Shown: positions 26,474-39,536 of the stretch, in pieces
Numbering within the stretch: position 1 is the first letter of the stretch
How the letters are laid out: the number at the start of each line of letters is the position of its first letter
From: Petrolisthes cinctipes
Taxonomy: Eukaryota > Arthropoda > Malacostraca > Decapoda > Porcellanidae
Length of the DNA: 64,000 nucleotides
Assembly (NCBI GenBank): GCA_033782935.1
Contig: JAWQEG010000710.1
Coordinates: forward strand, 4,774,001 to 4,838,000
Direction of reading: 5' to 3'
Program-made: the position numbers and the translations under genes
Notes under the pieces: model-generated
Databases searched by the model: none
What the model saw: only the letters and a program-made list of their open reading frames with translations
Told to the model about the DNA's origin: nothing

Positions 26474-29447
26474 GTGTTAGAGTATTTTCAAAATTCAGGC
26501 CCAAAACATGCTGAAAATCGATATTTTTGGTGCCCAAAGTCAATATGTGCATGTATCTTCTGTACCCGTTTATATCTCAAATTCAGGCTCAAAACACCCG
26601 AAAATTCAATATTTTGGGTTCCCAGAAGCAATCTGTACAGTGCTAGAATATTTTCAAAATATAGGCTAAAAGCATGCTAAAAATCGATCTTTTAGGTGCC
26701 AAAAAGTCGATATCTCAAATTCAGTCCCAAAACACCCGAAAATTCGATATGTAGGGGTCCCAGAAGCGATCTGTACATGCCTACTCCGTGTTAGAGTATT
26801 TTCAAAATACATGCTCAAAACATACTGAAAATCAATCTTTTAGGTGCACAAAAGTCGATATGTGCATGCATCTTCAGTACCCGTTTATATCTCAAATTCA
26901 GGCTCAAAACACCCGAAAATTCAATATTTTGGGGTCCCAGAAGCAATCTGTACATGCCTACTCAGTGTTAGAGTATTTTCAAAATACAGGCCCAAAACAT
27001 GCTGAAAATCGATATTTTAGATGCCCAAAGTCAATATGTGCATGTATCTTCTGTACCCGTTTATATCTCAAATTCAGGCTCAAAACACCCGAAAATTCAA
27101 TATTTTGGGGTCCCAGAAGCAATCTGTACAGTGCTAGAATATTTTCAAAATATAGGCTAAAAACATGCTAAAAATCGATCTTTTAAGTGCCAAAAAGTCG
27201 ATATCTCAAATTCAGTCCCAAAACACCCGAAAATTCGATATTTAGGGGTCCCAGAAGCGATCTGTACATGCCTACTCCGTGTTAGAGTATTTTCAAAATA
27301 CAGGCCAAAAACATACTGAAAATCGATCTTTTAGGTGCCCAAAAGTCGATATGTGCATGCATCTTCTGTACCCGTTTATATCTCAAATTCTGGCCCTAAA
27401 CACCCGAAAATTCGATATTTTGGGGTCCCAGAAGCGATCTGTACATGCCTACTCCGTGTTAGAGTATTTTCAAAATTCAGGCCCAAAACATGCTGAAAAT
27501 CGATATTTTTGGCGCCCAAAGTCAATATGTGCATGTATCTTCTGTACCCGTTTATATCTCAAATTCAGGCTCAAAACACCCGAAAATTCAATATTTTGGG
27601 GTCCCAGAAGCAATCTGTACATGCCTACTCAGTGCTAGAATATTTTCAAAATATAGGCTAAAAACATGCTAAAAATCGATCTTTTAGGTGCCAAAAAGTC
27701 GATATCTCAAATTCAGTCCCAAGACACCCGAAAATTCGATATTTAGGGGTCCCAGAAGCTATCTGTACATGCCTACTCCGTGTTAGAGTATTTTCAAAAT
27801 ACATGCTCAAAACATACTGAAAATCGATCTTTTAGGTGCACAAAAGTCGATATGTGCATGCATCTTCAGTACCCGTTTATATCTCAAATTCAGGCTCAAA
27901 ACACCCGAAAATTCAATATTTTGGGGTCCCAGAAGCAATCTGTACATGCCTACTCAGTGTTAGAGTATTTTCAAAATACAGGCCCAAAACATTCTGAAAA
28001 TCGATATTATAGATGCCCAAAGTCAATATGTGCATGTATCTTCTGTACCCGTTTATATCTCAAATTCAGGCTCAAAACACCCTAAAATTCAATATTTTGG
28101 GGTCCCAGAAGCAATCTGTACAGTGCTAGAATATTTTCAAAATATAGGCTAAAAACATGCTAAAAATCGATCTTTTAAGTGCCAAAAAGTCGATATCTCA
28201 AATTCAGTCCCAAAACACCCGAAAATTCGATATTTAGGGGTCCCAGAAGCGATCTGTACATGCCTACTCCGTGTTAGAGTATTTTCAAAATACAGGCCAA
28301 AAACATACTGAAAATCGATCTGTTAGGTGCCCAAAAGTCGATATGTGCATGCATCTTCTGTATCCGTTTATATCTCAAATTCTGGCCCTAAACACCCGAA
28401 AATTCGATATTTTGGGGTCCCAGAAGCGATCTGTACATGCCTACTCCGTGTTAGAGTATTTTCAAAATTCAGGCCCAAAACATGCTAAAAAACGATATTT
28501 TTGGTGCCCAAAGTCAATATGTGCATGTATCTTCTGTACCCGTTTATATCTCAAATTCAGGCTCAAAACACCCGAAAATTCAATATTTTGGGGTCCCAGA
28601 AGCAATCTGTACATGCCTACTCAGTGCTAGAATATTTTCAAAATATAGGCTAAAAACTTGCTAAAAATCGATCTTTTAGGTGCCAAAAAGTCGATATCTC
28701 AAATTCAGTCCCAAAACACCCGAAAATTCGATATTTAGGGGTCCCAGAAGCGATCTGTACATGCCTACTCCGTGTTAGAATATTTTCAAAATTCAGGCCC
28801 AAAACATGCTGAAAATCGATATTTTTGGTGCCCAAAGTCAATATGTGCATGTATCTTCTGTACCCGTTTATATCTCAAATTCAGGCTCAAAACACCCGAA
28901 AATTCAATATTTTGGGGTCCCAGAAGCAATCTGTACATGCCTACTCAGTGCTAGAATATTTTCAAAATATAGGCTAAAAACATGCTAAAAATCGATCTTT
29001 TTGGTGCCAAAAAGTCGATATCTCAAATTCAGTCCCAAAACACCCGAAAATTCGATATTTAGGGGTCCCAGAAGCGATCTGTACATGCCTACTCCGTGTT
29101 AGAGTATTTTCAAAATTCAGGCCCAAAACATGCTGAAAATCGATATTTTTGGTGCCCAAAGTCAATATGTGCATGTATCTTCTGTACCCGTTTATATCTC
29201 AAATTCAGGCTCAAAACACCCGAAAATTCAATATTTTGGGGTCCCAGAAGCAATCTGTACATGCCTACTCAGTGTTAGAGTATTTTCAAAATACAGGCCC
29301 AAAACATGCTGAAAATCGATATTTTAGATGCCCAAAGTCAATATGTGCATGTATCTTCTGTACCCGTTTATATCTCAAATTCAGGCTCAAAACACCCGAA
29401 AATTCAATATTTTTTGGTCCCAGAAGCAATCTGTACATGCCTACTCC
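26474..29447 (+). repeat. Array segment: two ~992-bp hexamers and an F-B-F-B-F-M run
   Basis: Unit map: F 26474 (-10), B 26640, Rc 26788, M 26965 (-10), B 27131, Ra 27279, F 27456, Bb 27632, Rc 27780, M 27957 (-10), B 28123, Ra 28271, F 28448, B 28624, F 28772, B 28948, F 29096, M 29272. The stretch 26.33-27.1 kb copies 21.87-22.7 kb (offset 4460). The two hexamer-type blocks 26788-27779 and 27780-28771 are each 992 bp. F 29096 runs directly into M 29272 and that into R, with no B between. Confidence 0.86.
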
Positions 29448-30922
29448 GTGTTAGAGTATTTTCAAAATACAGGCCAAAGACATACTGAAAATCGATCTGT
29501 TAGGTGCCCAAAAGTCGATATGTGCATGCATCTTCTGTACCCGTTTATATCTCAAATTCTGGCCCTAAAAACCCGAAAACTCGATATTTTGGGGTCCAAG
29601 AGGCAATCTGTACATGCCTACTCCGTGTTAGAGTATTTTCAAAATTCAGGCCCAAAACATGCTGAAAATCGATATTTTTGGCGCCCAAAGTCAATATGTG
29701 CATGTATCTTCTGTACCCGTTTATATCTCAAATTCAGGCTCAAAACACCCGAAAATTCAATATTTTGGGGTCCCAGAAGCAATCTGTACATGCCTACTCA
29801 GTGCTAGAATATTTTCAAAATATAGGCTAAAAACATGCTAAAAATCGTTCTTTTAGGTGCCAAAAAGTCGATATCTCAAATTCAGTCCCAAAACACCCGA
29901 AAATTCGATATTTAGGGGTCCCAGAAGCGATCTGTACATGCCTACTCCGTGTTAGAGTATTTTCAAAATACATGCTCAAAACATACTGAAAATCGATCTT
30001 TTAGGTGCACAAAAGTCGATATGTGCATGCATCTTCAGTACCCGTTTATATCTCAAATTCAGGCTCAAAACACCCGAAAATTCAATATTTTGGGGTCCCA
30101 GAAGCAATCTGTACATGCCTACTCAGTGTTAGAGTATTTTCAAAATACAGGCCCAAAACATGCTGAAAATCGATATTTTAGATGCCCAAAGTCAATATGT
30201 GCATGTATCTTCTGTACCCGTTTATATCTCAAATTCATGCTCAAAACACCCGAAAATTCAATATTTTGGGGTCCCAGAAGCAATCTGTACATGCCTACAC
30301 AGTGCTAGAATATTTTCAAAATATAGGCTAAAAACATGCTAAAAATCGACATTTTAGGTGCCAAAAAATCGATATATCAAATTCAGTCCCAAAACACCCG
30401 AAAATTCGATTTTTAGAGGTCCCAGAAGGTATCTGTACATGCCTACTCCGTGATAGAGTATTTTCAAAATACAGGCCAAAAACATACTGAAAATCGATCT
30501 TTTAGGTGCCCAAAAGTCGATATGTGCATGCATCTTCTGTACCCGTTTATATCTCAAATTCTGGCTCAAAACACCCGAAAATTCAATATTTTGGGGTCCC
30601 AGAAGCAATCTGTACATGCCTACTCAGTGCTAGAATATTTTCAAAATATAGGCAAAAAACATGCTAAAAATCGATCTTTTAGGTGCCAAAAAGTCGATAT
30701 CTCAAATTTAGTCTCAAAACACCCGAAAATTCGATATTTTGGGGTCCCAGAAGCAATCTGTACATGCCTACACAGTGCTAGAATATTTTCAAAATATAGG
30801 CTAAAAACATGCTAAAAATCGACATTTTAGGTGCCATATAATCGATATCTTAAATTCAGTCCCAAAACACCCGAAAATTTCATATTCAGAGGTCCCAGAA
30901 GGTATCTGTACATGCCTACTCC
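29448..30922 (+). repeat. Array segment: entry into the 3-kb higher-order domain, with B-B doublet
   Basis: Unit map: Ra 29448, F 29625, B 29801, Rc 29949, M 30126, Ba 30302, Ra 30450, B 30627, B 30775. Bases 29448-30449 match 31910-32911 (offset 2462), with shared ctaaaaacccgaaaactcg, aaaatcgttctttt and attcatgctc. B 30627 (aggcaaaaaacatgc) and B 30775 lie side by side, one of only two B-B doublets in the window. The R-B-B block of 473 bp recurs at 36744. Confidence 0.85.
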
Positions 30923-33913
30923 GTGTTAGAGTATTTTCAAAAATACAGGCCAAAAACATACTGAAAATCGATCTTTTAGGTGCCCAAAAGTCGATATGCG
31001 CATGCATCTTCTGTACCCGTTTATATCTCAAATTCTGGCTCAAAACACCCAAAAATTCAATATTTTGGGGTCCCAGAAGCAATCTGTACATGCCTACTCA
31101 GTGCTAGAATATTTTCAAAATATAGGCAAAAAACATGCTAAAAATCGATCTTTTAGGTGCCAAAAAGTCGATATCTGAAATTTAGTCCCAAAACACCCGA
31201 AAATTCGATATTTAGGGGTCCCAGAAGCGATCTGTACATGCCTACTCCGTGTTAGAGTATTTTCAAAATACATGCTCAAAACATACTGAAAATCGATCTT
31301 TTAGGTGCACAAAAGTCGATATGTGCATGCATATCTCAAATTCAGGCTCAAAACACCCGAAAATTCAATATTTTGGGGTCCCAGAAGCAATCTGTACATG
31401 CCTACTCAGTGTTAGAGTATTTTCAAAATACAGGCCCAAAACATGCTGAAAATCGATATTTTAGATGCCCAAAGTCAATATGTGCATGTATCTTCTGTAC
31501 CCGTTTATATCTCAAATTCAGGCTCAAAACACCCGAAATTTCAATATTTTGGGGTCCCAGAAGCAATCTGTACATGCCTAAACAGTCCTAGAATATTTTC
31601 AAAATATAGGCTAAAAACATGCTAAAAATCGACATTTTAGGTGCCAAAAAATCGATATATCAAATTCAGTCCCAAAACACCCGAAAATTCGATTTTTAGA
31701 GGTCCCAGAAGGTATCTGTACATGCCTACTCCGTGTTAGAGTATTTTCAAAATACATGCTCAAAACATACTGAAAAACGATCTTTTAGGTGCACAAAAGT
31801 CGATATGTGCATGCATCTTCAGTACCCGTTTATATCTCAAATTCAGGCTCAAAACACCCGAAAATTCAATATTTTGGGGTCCCAGAAGCAATCTGTACAT
31901 GCCTACTCCGTGTTAGAGTATTTTCAAAATACAGGCCAAAAACATACTGAAAATCGATCTGTTAGGTGCCCAAAAGTCGATATGTGCATGCATCTTCTGT
32001 ACCCGTTTATATCTCAAATTCTGGCCCTAAAAACCCGAAAACTCGATATTTTGGGGTCCAAGAAGCAATCTGTACATGCCTACTCCGTGTTAGAGTATTT
32101 TCAAAATTCAGGCCCAAAACATGCTGAAAATCGATATTTTTGGCGCCCAAAGTCAATATGTGCATGTATCTTCTGTACCCGTTTATATCTCAAATTCAGG
32201 CTCAAAACACCCGAAAATTCAATATTTTGGGGTCCCAGAAGCAATCTGTACATGCCTACTCAGTGCTAGAATATTTTCAAAATATAGGCTAAAAACATGC
32301 TAAAAATCGTTCTTTTAGGTGCCAAAAAGTCGATATCTCAAATTCAGCCACAAAACACCCGAAAATTCGATATTTAGGGGTCCCAGAAGCGATCTGTACA
32401 TGCCTACTCCGTGTTAGAGTATTTTCAAAATACATGCTCAAAACATACTGAAAATCGATCTTTTAGGTGCACAAAAGTCGATATGTGCATGCATCTTCAG
32501 TACCCGTTTATATCTCAAATTCAGGCTCAAAACACCCGAAAATTCAATATTTTGGGGTCCCAGAAGCAATCTGTACATGCCTACTCAGTGTTAGAGTATT
32601 TTCAAAATACAGGCCCAAAACATGCTGAAAATCGATATTTTAGATGCCCAAAGTCAATATGTGCATGTATCTTCTGTACCCGTTTATATCTCAAATTCAT
32701 GCTCAAAACACCCGAAAATTCAATATTTTGGGGTCCCAGAAGCAATCTGTACATGCCTACACAGTGCTAGAATATTTTCAAAATATAGGCTAAAAACATG
32801 CTAAAAATCGACATTTTAGGTGCCAAAAAATCGACATATGAAATTCAGTCCCAAAACACCCGAAAATTCGATTTTTAGAGGTCCCAGAAGGTATCTGTAC
32901 ATGCCTACTCCGTGTTAGAGTATTTTCAAAATACAGGCCAAAAACATACTGAAAATCGATCTTTTAGGTGCCCAAAAGTCGATATGTGCATGCATCTTCT
33001 GTACCCGTTTATATCTCAAATTCTGGCCCTAAACACCCGAGAATTCGATATTTTGGGGTCCTAGAAGCGATCTGTACATGCCTACTCCGTGTTTGAGTAT
33101 TTTCAAAATTCAGGCCCAAAACATGCTGAAAATCGATATTTTTGGTGCCCAAAGTCAATATGTGCATGTATCTTCTGTACCCGTTTATATCTCAAATTCA
33201 GGCTCAAAACACCCGAAAATTCAATATTTTGGGGTCCCAGAAGCAATCTGTACATGCCTACTCAGTGCTAGAATATTTTCAAAATATAGGCAAAAAACAA
33301 GCTAAAAATCGATCTTTTAGGTGCCAAAAAGTCGATATCTCAAATTCAGTCCCAGAACACCCGAAAATTCGATATTTAGGGGTCCCAGAAGCGATCTGTA
33401 CATGCCTACTCCGTGTTAGAGTATTTTCAAAATACATGCTCAAAACATACTGAAAAACGATCTTTTAGGTGCACAAAAGTCGATATGTGCATGCATCTTC
33501 AGTACCCGTTTATATCTCAAATTCAGGCTCAAAACACCCGAAAATTCAATATTTTGGGGTCCCAGAAGCAATCTGTACATGCCTACTCAGTGTTAGAGTA
33601 TTTTCAAAATACAGGCCCAAAACATGCTGAAAATCGATATTTTAGATGCCCAAAGTCAATATGTGCATGTATCTTCTGTACTCGTTTATATCTCAAATTC
33701 AGGCTCAAAACACCCGAAAATTCAATATTTTGGGGTCCCAGAAGCAATCTGTACATGCCTACACAGTGCTAGAATATTTTCAAAATATAGGCTAAAAACA
33801 TGCTAAAAATCGACATTTTAGGTGCCATAAAATCGATATCTTAAATTCAGTCCCAAAACACCCGAAAATTCCATATTCAGAGGTCCCAAAAGGTATCTGT
33901 ACATGCCTACTCC
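30923..33913 (+). repeat. ~3.0-kb higher-order repeat, copy 1 (18 units, 2,991 bp)
   Basis: Unit map: R 30923 (one extra A), B 31101, Rc 31249 (17 bp short), M 31409, Ba 31585, Rc 31733, R 31910, F 32087, B 32263, Rc 32411, M 32588, Ba 32764, Ra 32912, F 33089, B 33265, Rc 33413, M 33590, Ba 33766. It contains an R-R doublet at 31733-32086. Private changes include atatgcgcatgc, catgcctaaacagtcc, gatatatcaaattc, gattttagaggtccc-type Ba and actgaaaaacgat. Confidence 0.87.
31332..31333 (+). other. 17-bp deletion inside an Rc unit
   Basis: The Rc unit at 31249 reads gcatatctcaaattc where every other Rc has 17 further bases between gcat and atctc. The homologous unit in the next higher-order copy (34239) is full length, so the loss happened after that duplication or only in this copy. 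It accounts for the offset change from 2,990 to 3,007 bp. Confidence 0.85.
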
Positions 33914-36743
33914 GTGTTAGAGTATTTTCAAAATACAGGCCAAAAACATACTGAAAATCGATCTTTTAGGTGCCCAAAAGTCGATATGCGCATGCATCTT
34001 CTGTACCCGTTTATATCTCAAATTCTGGCTCAAAACACCCAAAAATTCAATATTTTGGGGTCCCAGAAGCAATCTGTACATGCCTACTCAGTGCTAGAAT
34101 ATTTTCAAAATATAGGCAAAAAACATGCTAAAAATCGATCTTTTAGGTGCCAAAAAGTCGATATCTCAAATTTAGTCCCAAAACACCCGAAAATTCGATA
34201 TTTAGGGGTCCCAGAAGCGATCTGTACATGCCTACTACGTGTTAGAGTATTTTCAAAATACATGCTCAAAACATACTGAAAATCGATCTTTTAGGTGCAC
34301 AAAAGTCGATATGTGCATGCATCTTCAGTAACCGTTTATATCTCAAATTCAGGCTCAAAACACCCGAAAATTCAATATTTTGGGGTCCCAGAAGCAATCT
34401 GTACATGCCTACTCAGTGTTAGAGTATTTTCAAAATACAGGCCCAAAACATGCTGAAAATCGATATTTTAGATGCCCAAAGTCAATATGTGCATGTATCT
34501 TCTGTACCCGTTTATATCTCAAATTCAGGCTCAAAACACCCGAAAATTCAATATTTTGGGGTCCCAGAAGCAATCTGTACATGCCTAAACAGTCCTAGAA
34601 TATTTTCAAAATATAGGCTAAAAACATGCTAAAAATCGACATTTTAGGTGCCAAAAAATCGATATATCAAATTCAGTCCCAAAACACCCGAAAATTCGAT
34701 TTTTAGAGGTCCCAGAAGGTATCTGTACATGCCTACTCCGTGTTAGAGTATTTTCAAAATACATGCTCAAAACATACTGAAAAACGATCTTTTAGGTGCA
34801 CAAAAGTCGATATGTGCATGCATCTTCAGTACCCGTTTATATCTCAAATTCAGGCTCAAAACACCCGAAAATTCAATATTTTGGGGTCTCAGAAGCAATC
34901 TGTACATGCCTACTCCGTGTTAGAGTATTTTCAAAATACAGGCCAAAAACATACTGAAAATCGATCTGTTAGGTGCCCAAAAGTCGATATGTGCATGCAT
35001 CTTCTGTACCCGTTTATATCTCAAATTCTGGCCCTAAAAACCCGAAAACTCGATATTTTGGGGTCCAAGAAGCAATCTGTACATGCCTACTCCGTGTTAG
35101 AGTATTTTCAAAATTCAGGCCCAAAACATGCTGAAAATCGATATTTTTGGCGCCCAAAGTCAATATGTGCATGTATCTTCTGTACCCGTTTATATCTCAA
35201 ATTCAGGCTCAAAACACCCGAAAATTCAATATTTTGGGGTCCCAGAAGCAATCTGTACATGCCTACTCAGTGCTAGAATATTTTCAAAATATAGGCTAAA
35301 AACATGCTAAAAATCGTTCTTTTAGGTGCCAAAAAGTCGATATCTCAAATTCAGTCCCAAAACACCCGAAAATTCGATATTTAGGGGTCCCAGAAGCGAT
35401 CTGTACATGCCTACTCCGTGTTAGAGTATTTTCAAAATACATGCTCAAAACATACTGAAAATCGATCTTTCAGGTGCACAAAAGTCGATATGTGCATGCA
35501 TCTTCAGTACCCGTTTATATCTCAAATTCAGGCTCAAAACACCCGAAAATTCAATATTTTGGGGTCCCAGAAGCAATCTGTACATGCCTACTCAGTGTTA
35601 GAGTATTTTCAAAATACAGGCCCAAAACATGCTGAAAATCGATATTTTAGATGCCCAAAGTCAATATGTGCATGTATCTTCTGTACCCGTTTATATCTCA
35701 AATTCATGCTCAAAACACCCGAAAATTCAATATTTTGGGGTCCCAGAAGCAATCTGTACATGCCTACACAGTGCTAGAATATTTTCAAAATATAGGCTAA
35801 AAACATGCTAAAAATCGACATTTTAGGTGCCAAAAAATCGACATATCAAATTCAGTCCCAAAACACCCGAAAATTCGATTTTTAGAGGTCCCAGAAGGTA
35901 TCTGTACATGCCTACTCCGTGTTAGAGTATTTTCAAAATACAGGCCAAAAACATACTGAAAATCGATCTTTTAGGTGCCCAAAAGTCGATATGTGCATGC
36001 ATCTTCTGTACCCGTTTATATCTCAAATTCTGGCCCTAAACACCCGAGAATTCGATATTTTGGGGTCCTAGAATCGATCTGTACATGCCTACTCCGTGTT
36101 TGAGTATTTTCAAAATTCAGGCCCAAAACATGCTGAAAATCGATATTTTTGGTGCCCAAAGTCAATATGTGCATGTATCTTCTGTACCCGTTTATATCTC
36201 AAATTCAGGCTCAAAACACCCGAAAATTCAATATTTTGGGGTCCCAGAAGCAATCTGTACATGCCTACTCAGTGCTAGAATATTTTCAAAATATAGGCAA
36301 AAAACAAGCTAAAAATCGATCTTTTAGGTGCCAAAAAGTCGATATCTCAAATTCAGGCTCAAAACACCCGAAAATTCAATATTTTGGGGTCCCAGAAGCA
36401 ATCTGTACATGCCTACTCAGTGTTAGAGTATTTTCAAAATACAGGCCCAAAACATGCTGAAAATCGATATTTTAGATGCCCAAAGTCAATATGTGCATGT
36501 ATCTTCTGTACTCGTTTATATCTCAAATTCAGGCTCAAAACACCCGAAAATTCAATATTTTGGGGTCCCAGAAGCAATCTGTACATGCCTACACAGTGCT
36601 AGAATATTTTCAAAATATAGGCTAAAAACATGCTAAAAATCGACATTTTAGGTGCCATAAAATCGATATCTTAAATTCAGTCCCAAAACACCCGAAAATT
36701 CCATATTCAGAGGTCCCAAAAGGTATCTGTACATGCCTACTCC
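33914..36743 (+). repeat. ~3.0-kb higher-order repeat, copy 2 (17 units, 2,830 bp)
   Basis: Unit map: R 33914, B 34091, Rc 34239, M 34416, Ba 34592, Rc 34740, R 34917, F 35094, B 35270, Rc 35418, M 35595, Ba 35771, Ra 35919, F 36096, B 36272, M 36420, Ba 36596. It follows copy 1 unit by unit at an offset of 2,990-3,007 bp until 36.34 kb. There one complete Rc unit of 177 bp is missing, reducing the offset to 2,830. The 17-bp deletion seen in copy 1 at 31332 is absent here. Confidence 0.87.
36342..36356 (+). other. Junction left by loss of one 177-bp unit
   Basis: B 36272 begins as a B unit but, after the shared stretch atatctcaaattcag, continues as gctcaaaacacccg, which belongs to the right half of an Rc unit. 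In the other higher-order copy the same place (33334-33526) contains the B right half followed by a full Rc. The simplest reading is unequal exchange between the identical atatctcaaattcag of neighbouring units, deleting exactly one unit. Confidence 0.85.
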
Positions 36744-38042
36744 GTGTTAGAGTATTTTCAAAATACAGGCCAAAAACATACTGAAAATCGATCTTTTAGG
36801 TGCCCAAAAGTCGATATGCGCATGCATCTTCTGTACCCGTTTATATCTCAAATTCTGGCTCAAAACACCCAAAAATTCAATATTTTGGGGTCCCAGAAGC
36901 AATCTGTACATGCCTACTCAGTGCTAGAATATTTTCAAAATATAGGCAAAAAACATGCTAAAAATCGATCTTTTAGGTGCCAAAAAGTCGATATCTCAAA
37001 TTTAGTCTCAAAACACCCGAAAATTCGATATTTTGGGGTCCCAGAAGCAATCTGTACATGCCTACACAGTGCTAGAATATTTTCAAAATATAGGCTAAAA
37101 ACATGCTAAAAATCGACATTTTAGGTGCCATAAAATCGATATCTTAAATTCAGTCCCAAAACACCCGAAAATTCCATATTCAGAGGTCCCAAAAGGTATC
37201 TGTACATGCCTACTCCGTGTTAGAGTATTTTCAAAATACAGGCCAAAAACATACTGAAAATCGATCTTTTAGGTGCCCAAAAGTCGATATGCGCATGCAT
37301 CTTCTGTACCCGTTTATATCTCAAATTCTGGCTCAAAACACCCAAAAATTAAATATTTTGGGGTCCCAGAAGCAATCTGTACATGCCTACTCAGTGCTAG
37401 AATATTTTCAAAATATAGGCAAAAAACATGCTAAAAATCGATCTTTTAGGTGCCAAAAAGTCGATATCTCAAATTTAGTCCCAAAACACCCGAAAATTCG
37501 ATATTTAGGAGTCCCAGAAGCGATCTGTACATGCCTACTCCGTGTTAGAGTATTTTCAAAATACATGCTCAAAACATACTGAAAATCGATCTTTTAGGTG
37601 CACAAAAGTCGATATGTGCATGCATCTTCAGTAACCGTTTATATCTCAAATTCAGGCTCAAAACACCCGAAAATTCAATATTTTGGGGTCCCAGAAGCAA
37701 TCTGTACATGCCTACTCAGTGTTAGAGTATTTTCAAAATACAGGCCCAAAACATGCTGAAAATCGATATTTTAGATGCCCAAAGTCAATATGTGCATGTA
37801 TCTTCTGTACCCGTTTATATCTCAAATTCAGGCTCAAAACACCCGAAAATTCAATATTTTGGGGTCCCAGAAGCAATCTGTACATGCCTAAACAGTCCTA
37901 GAATATTTTCAAAATATAGGCTAAAAACATGCTAAAAATCGACATTTTAGGTGCCAAAAAATCTATATCTTAAATTCAGTCCCAAAACACCCGAAAATTC
38001 CATATTTAGAGGTCCCAGAAGGTATCTGTACATGCCTACTCC
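36744..38042 (+). repeat. ~3.0-kb higher-order repeat, partial third copy
   Basis: Unit map: R 36744, B 36921, B 37069, R 37217, B 37394, Rc 37542, M 37719, Ba 37895. The R-B-B block 36744-37216 corresponds to 30450-30922. Bases 37217 to about 38042 correspond to 33914-34739 (offset 3303), including the shared tcttcagtaaccg and catgcctaaacagtcc. Beyond 38043 the expected R-R doublet does not appear and the array enters a different repeat. Confidence 0.85.
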
Positions 38043-39536
38043 GTGTTAGAGTATTTTCAAAATACAGGCCAAAAACATACTGAAAATCGATCTTTTAGGT
38101 GCCCAAAAGTCGATATGCGCATGCATCTTCTGTACCCGTTTATATCTCAAATTCTGGCTCAAAACACCCAAAAATTCAATATTTTGGGGTCCCAGAAGCA
38201 ATCTGTACATGCCTACTCAGTGCTAGAATATTTTCAAAATATAGGCTAAAAACATGCTAAAAATCGATCTTTTAGTTGCCATAAAGTCGATATCTCAATT
38301 TCAGTCCCAAAACACCCGAAAATTCGATATTTAGGGGTCCCAGAAGCGATATGTACATGCCTACTCCGTGTTAGAGTATTTTCAAAATACATGCTCAAAA
38401 CATACTGAAAATCGATCTTTTAGGTGCCCAAAAGTCGATATGTGCATGCATCTTCTGTACCCGTTTATATCTCAAATTCTGGCCCTAAACACCCGAAAAT
38501 TCGATATTTTGGGGTCCCAGAAGCGATCTGTACATGCCTACTCCGTGTTAGAGTATTTTCAAAATTCAGGCCCAAAACATGCTGAAAATCGATATTTTTG
38601 GCGCCCAAAGTCAATATGTGCATGTATCTTCTGTACCCGTTTATATCTCAAATTCAGGCTCAAAACACCCGAAAATTCAATATTTTGGGGTCCCAGAAGC
38701 ACTCTGTACATGCCTACTCAGTGCTAGAATATTTTCAAAATATAGGCTAAAAACATGCTAAAAATCGATCTTTTAGGTGCCAAAAAGTCGATATCTCAAA
38801 TTCAGTCCCAAAACACCCGAAAATTCGATATGTAGGGGTCCCAGAAGCGATCTGTACATGCCTACTCCGTGTTAGAGTAATTTCAAAATACATGCTCAAA
38901 ACATACTGAAAATCGATCTTTTAGGTGCACAAAAGTCGATATGTGCATGCATCTTCAATACCCGTTTATATCTCAAATTCAGGCTCAAAACACCCGAAAA
39001 TTCAATATTTTGGGGTCCCAGAAGCAATCTGTACATGCCTACTCAGTGTTAGAGTATTTTCAAAATACAGGCCCAAAACATGCTGAAAATCGATATTTTA
39101 GATGCCCAAAGTCAATATGTGCATGTATCTTCTGTACCCGTTTATATCTCAAATTCAGGCTCAAAACACCCGAAAATTCAATATTTATGGGTCCCAGAAG
39201 CAATCTGTACAGTGCTAGAATATTTTCAAAATATAGGCTAAAAACATGCTAAAAATCGATCTTTTAAGTGCCAAAAAGTCGATATCTCAAATTCAGTCCC
39301 AAAACACCCGAAAATTCGATATTTAGGGGTCCCAGAAGCGATCTGTACATGCCTACTCCGTGTTAGAGTATTTTCAAAATACAGGCCAAAAACATACTGA
39401 AAATCGATCTTTTAGGTGCCCAAAAGTCGATATGTGCATGCATCTTCTGTACCCGTTTATATCTCAAATTCTGGCCCTAAACACCCGAAAATTCGATATT
39501 TTGGGGTCTTAGAAGCGATCTGTACATGCCTACTCC
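38043..39536 (+). repeat. 1,494-bp tandem repeat, copy 1
   Basis: Unit map: R 38043, B 38220, R 38368 (Rc left arm, Ra body), F 38545, B 38721, Rc 38869, M 39046 (-10), B 39212, Ra 39360. Private changes shared with the next copy are gccataaagtcg, tctcaatttcag, agcactctgtac, gatatgtaggggtccc, gagtaatttc and tttatgggtcccag. Confidence 0.88.

Noticed and set aside
30354..31091. Minus-strand open frames of 87 and 96 codons, and the 60-66 codon ones elsewhere
   Set aside because: They are reverse complements of the same repeat units and recur at each B to R or B to F junction; nothing separates them from chance.
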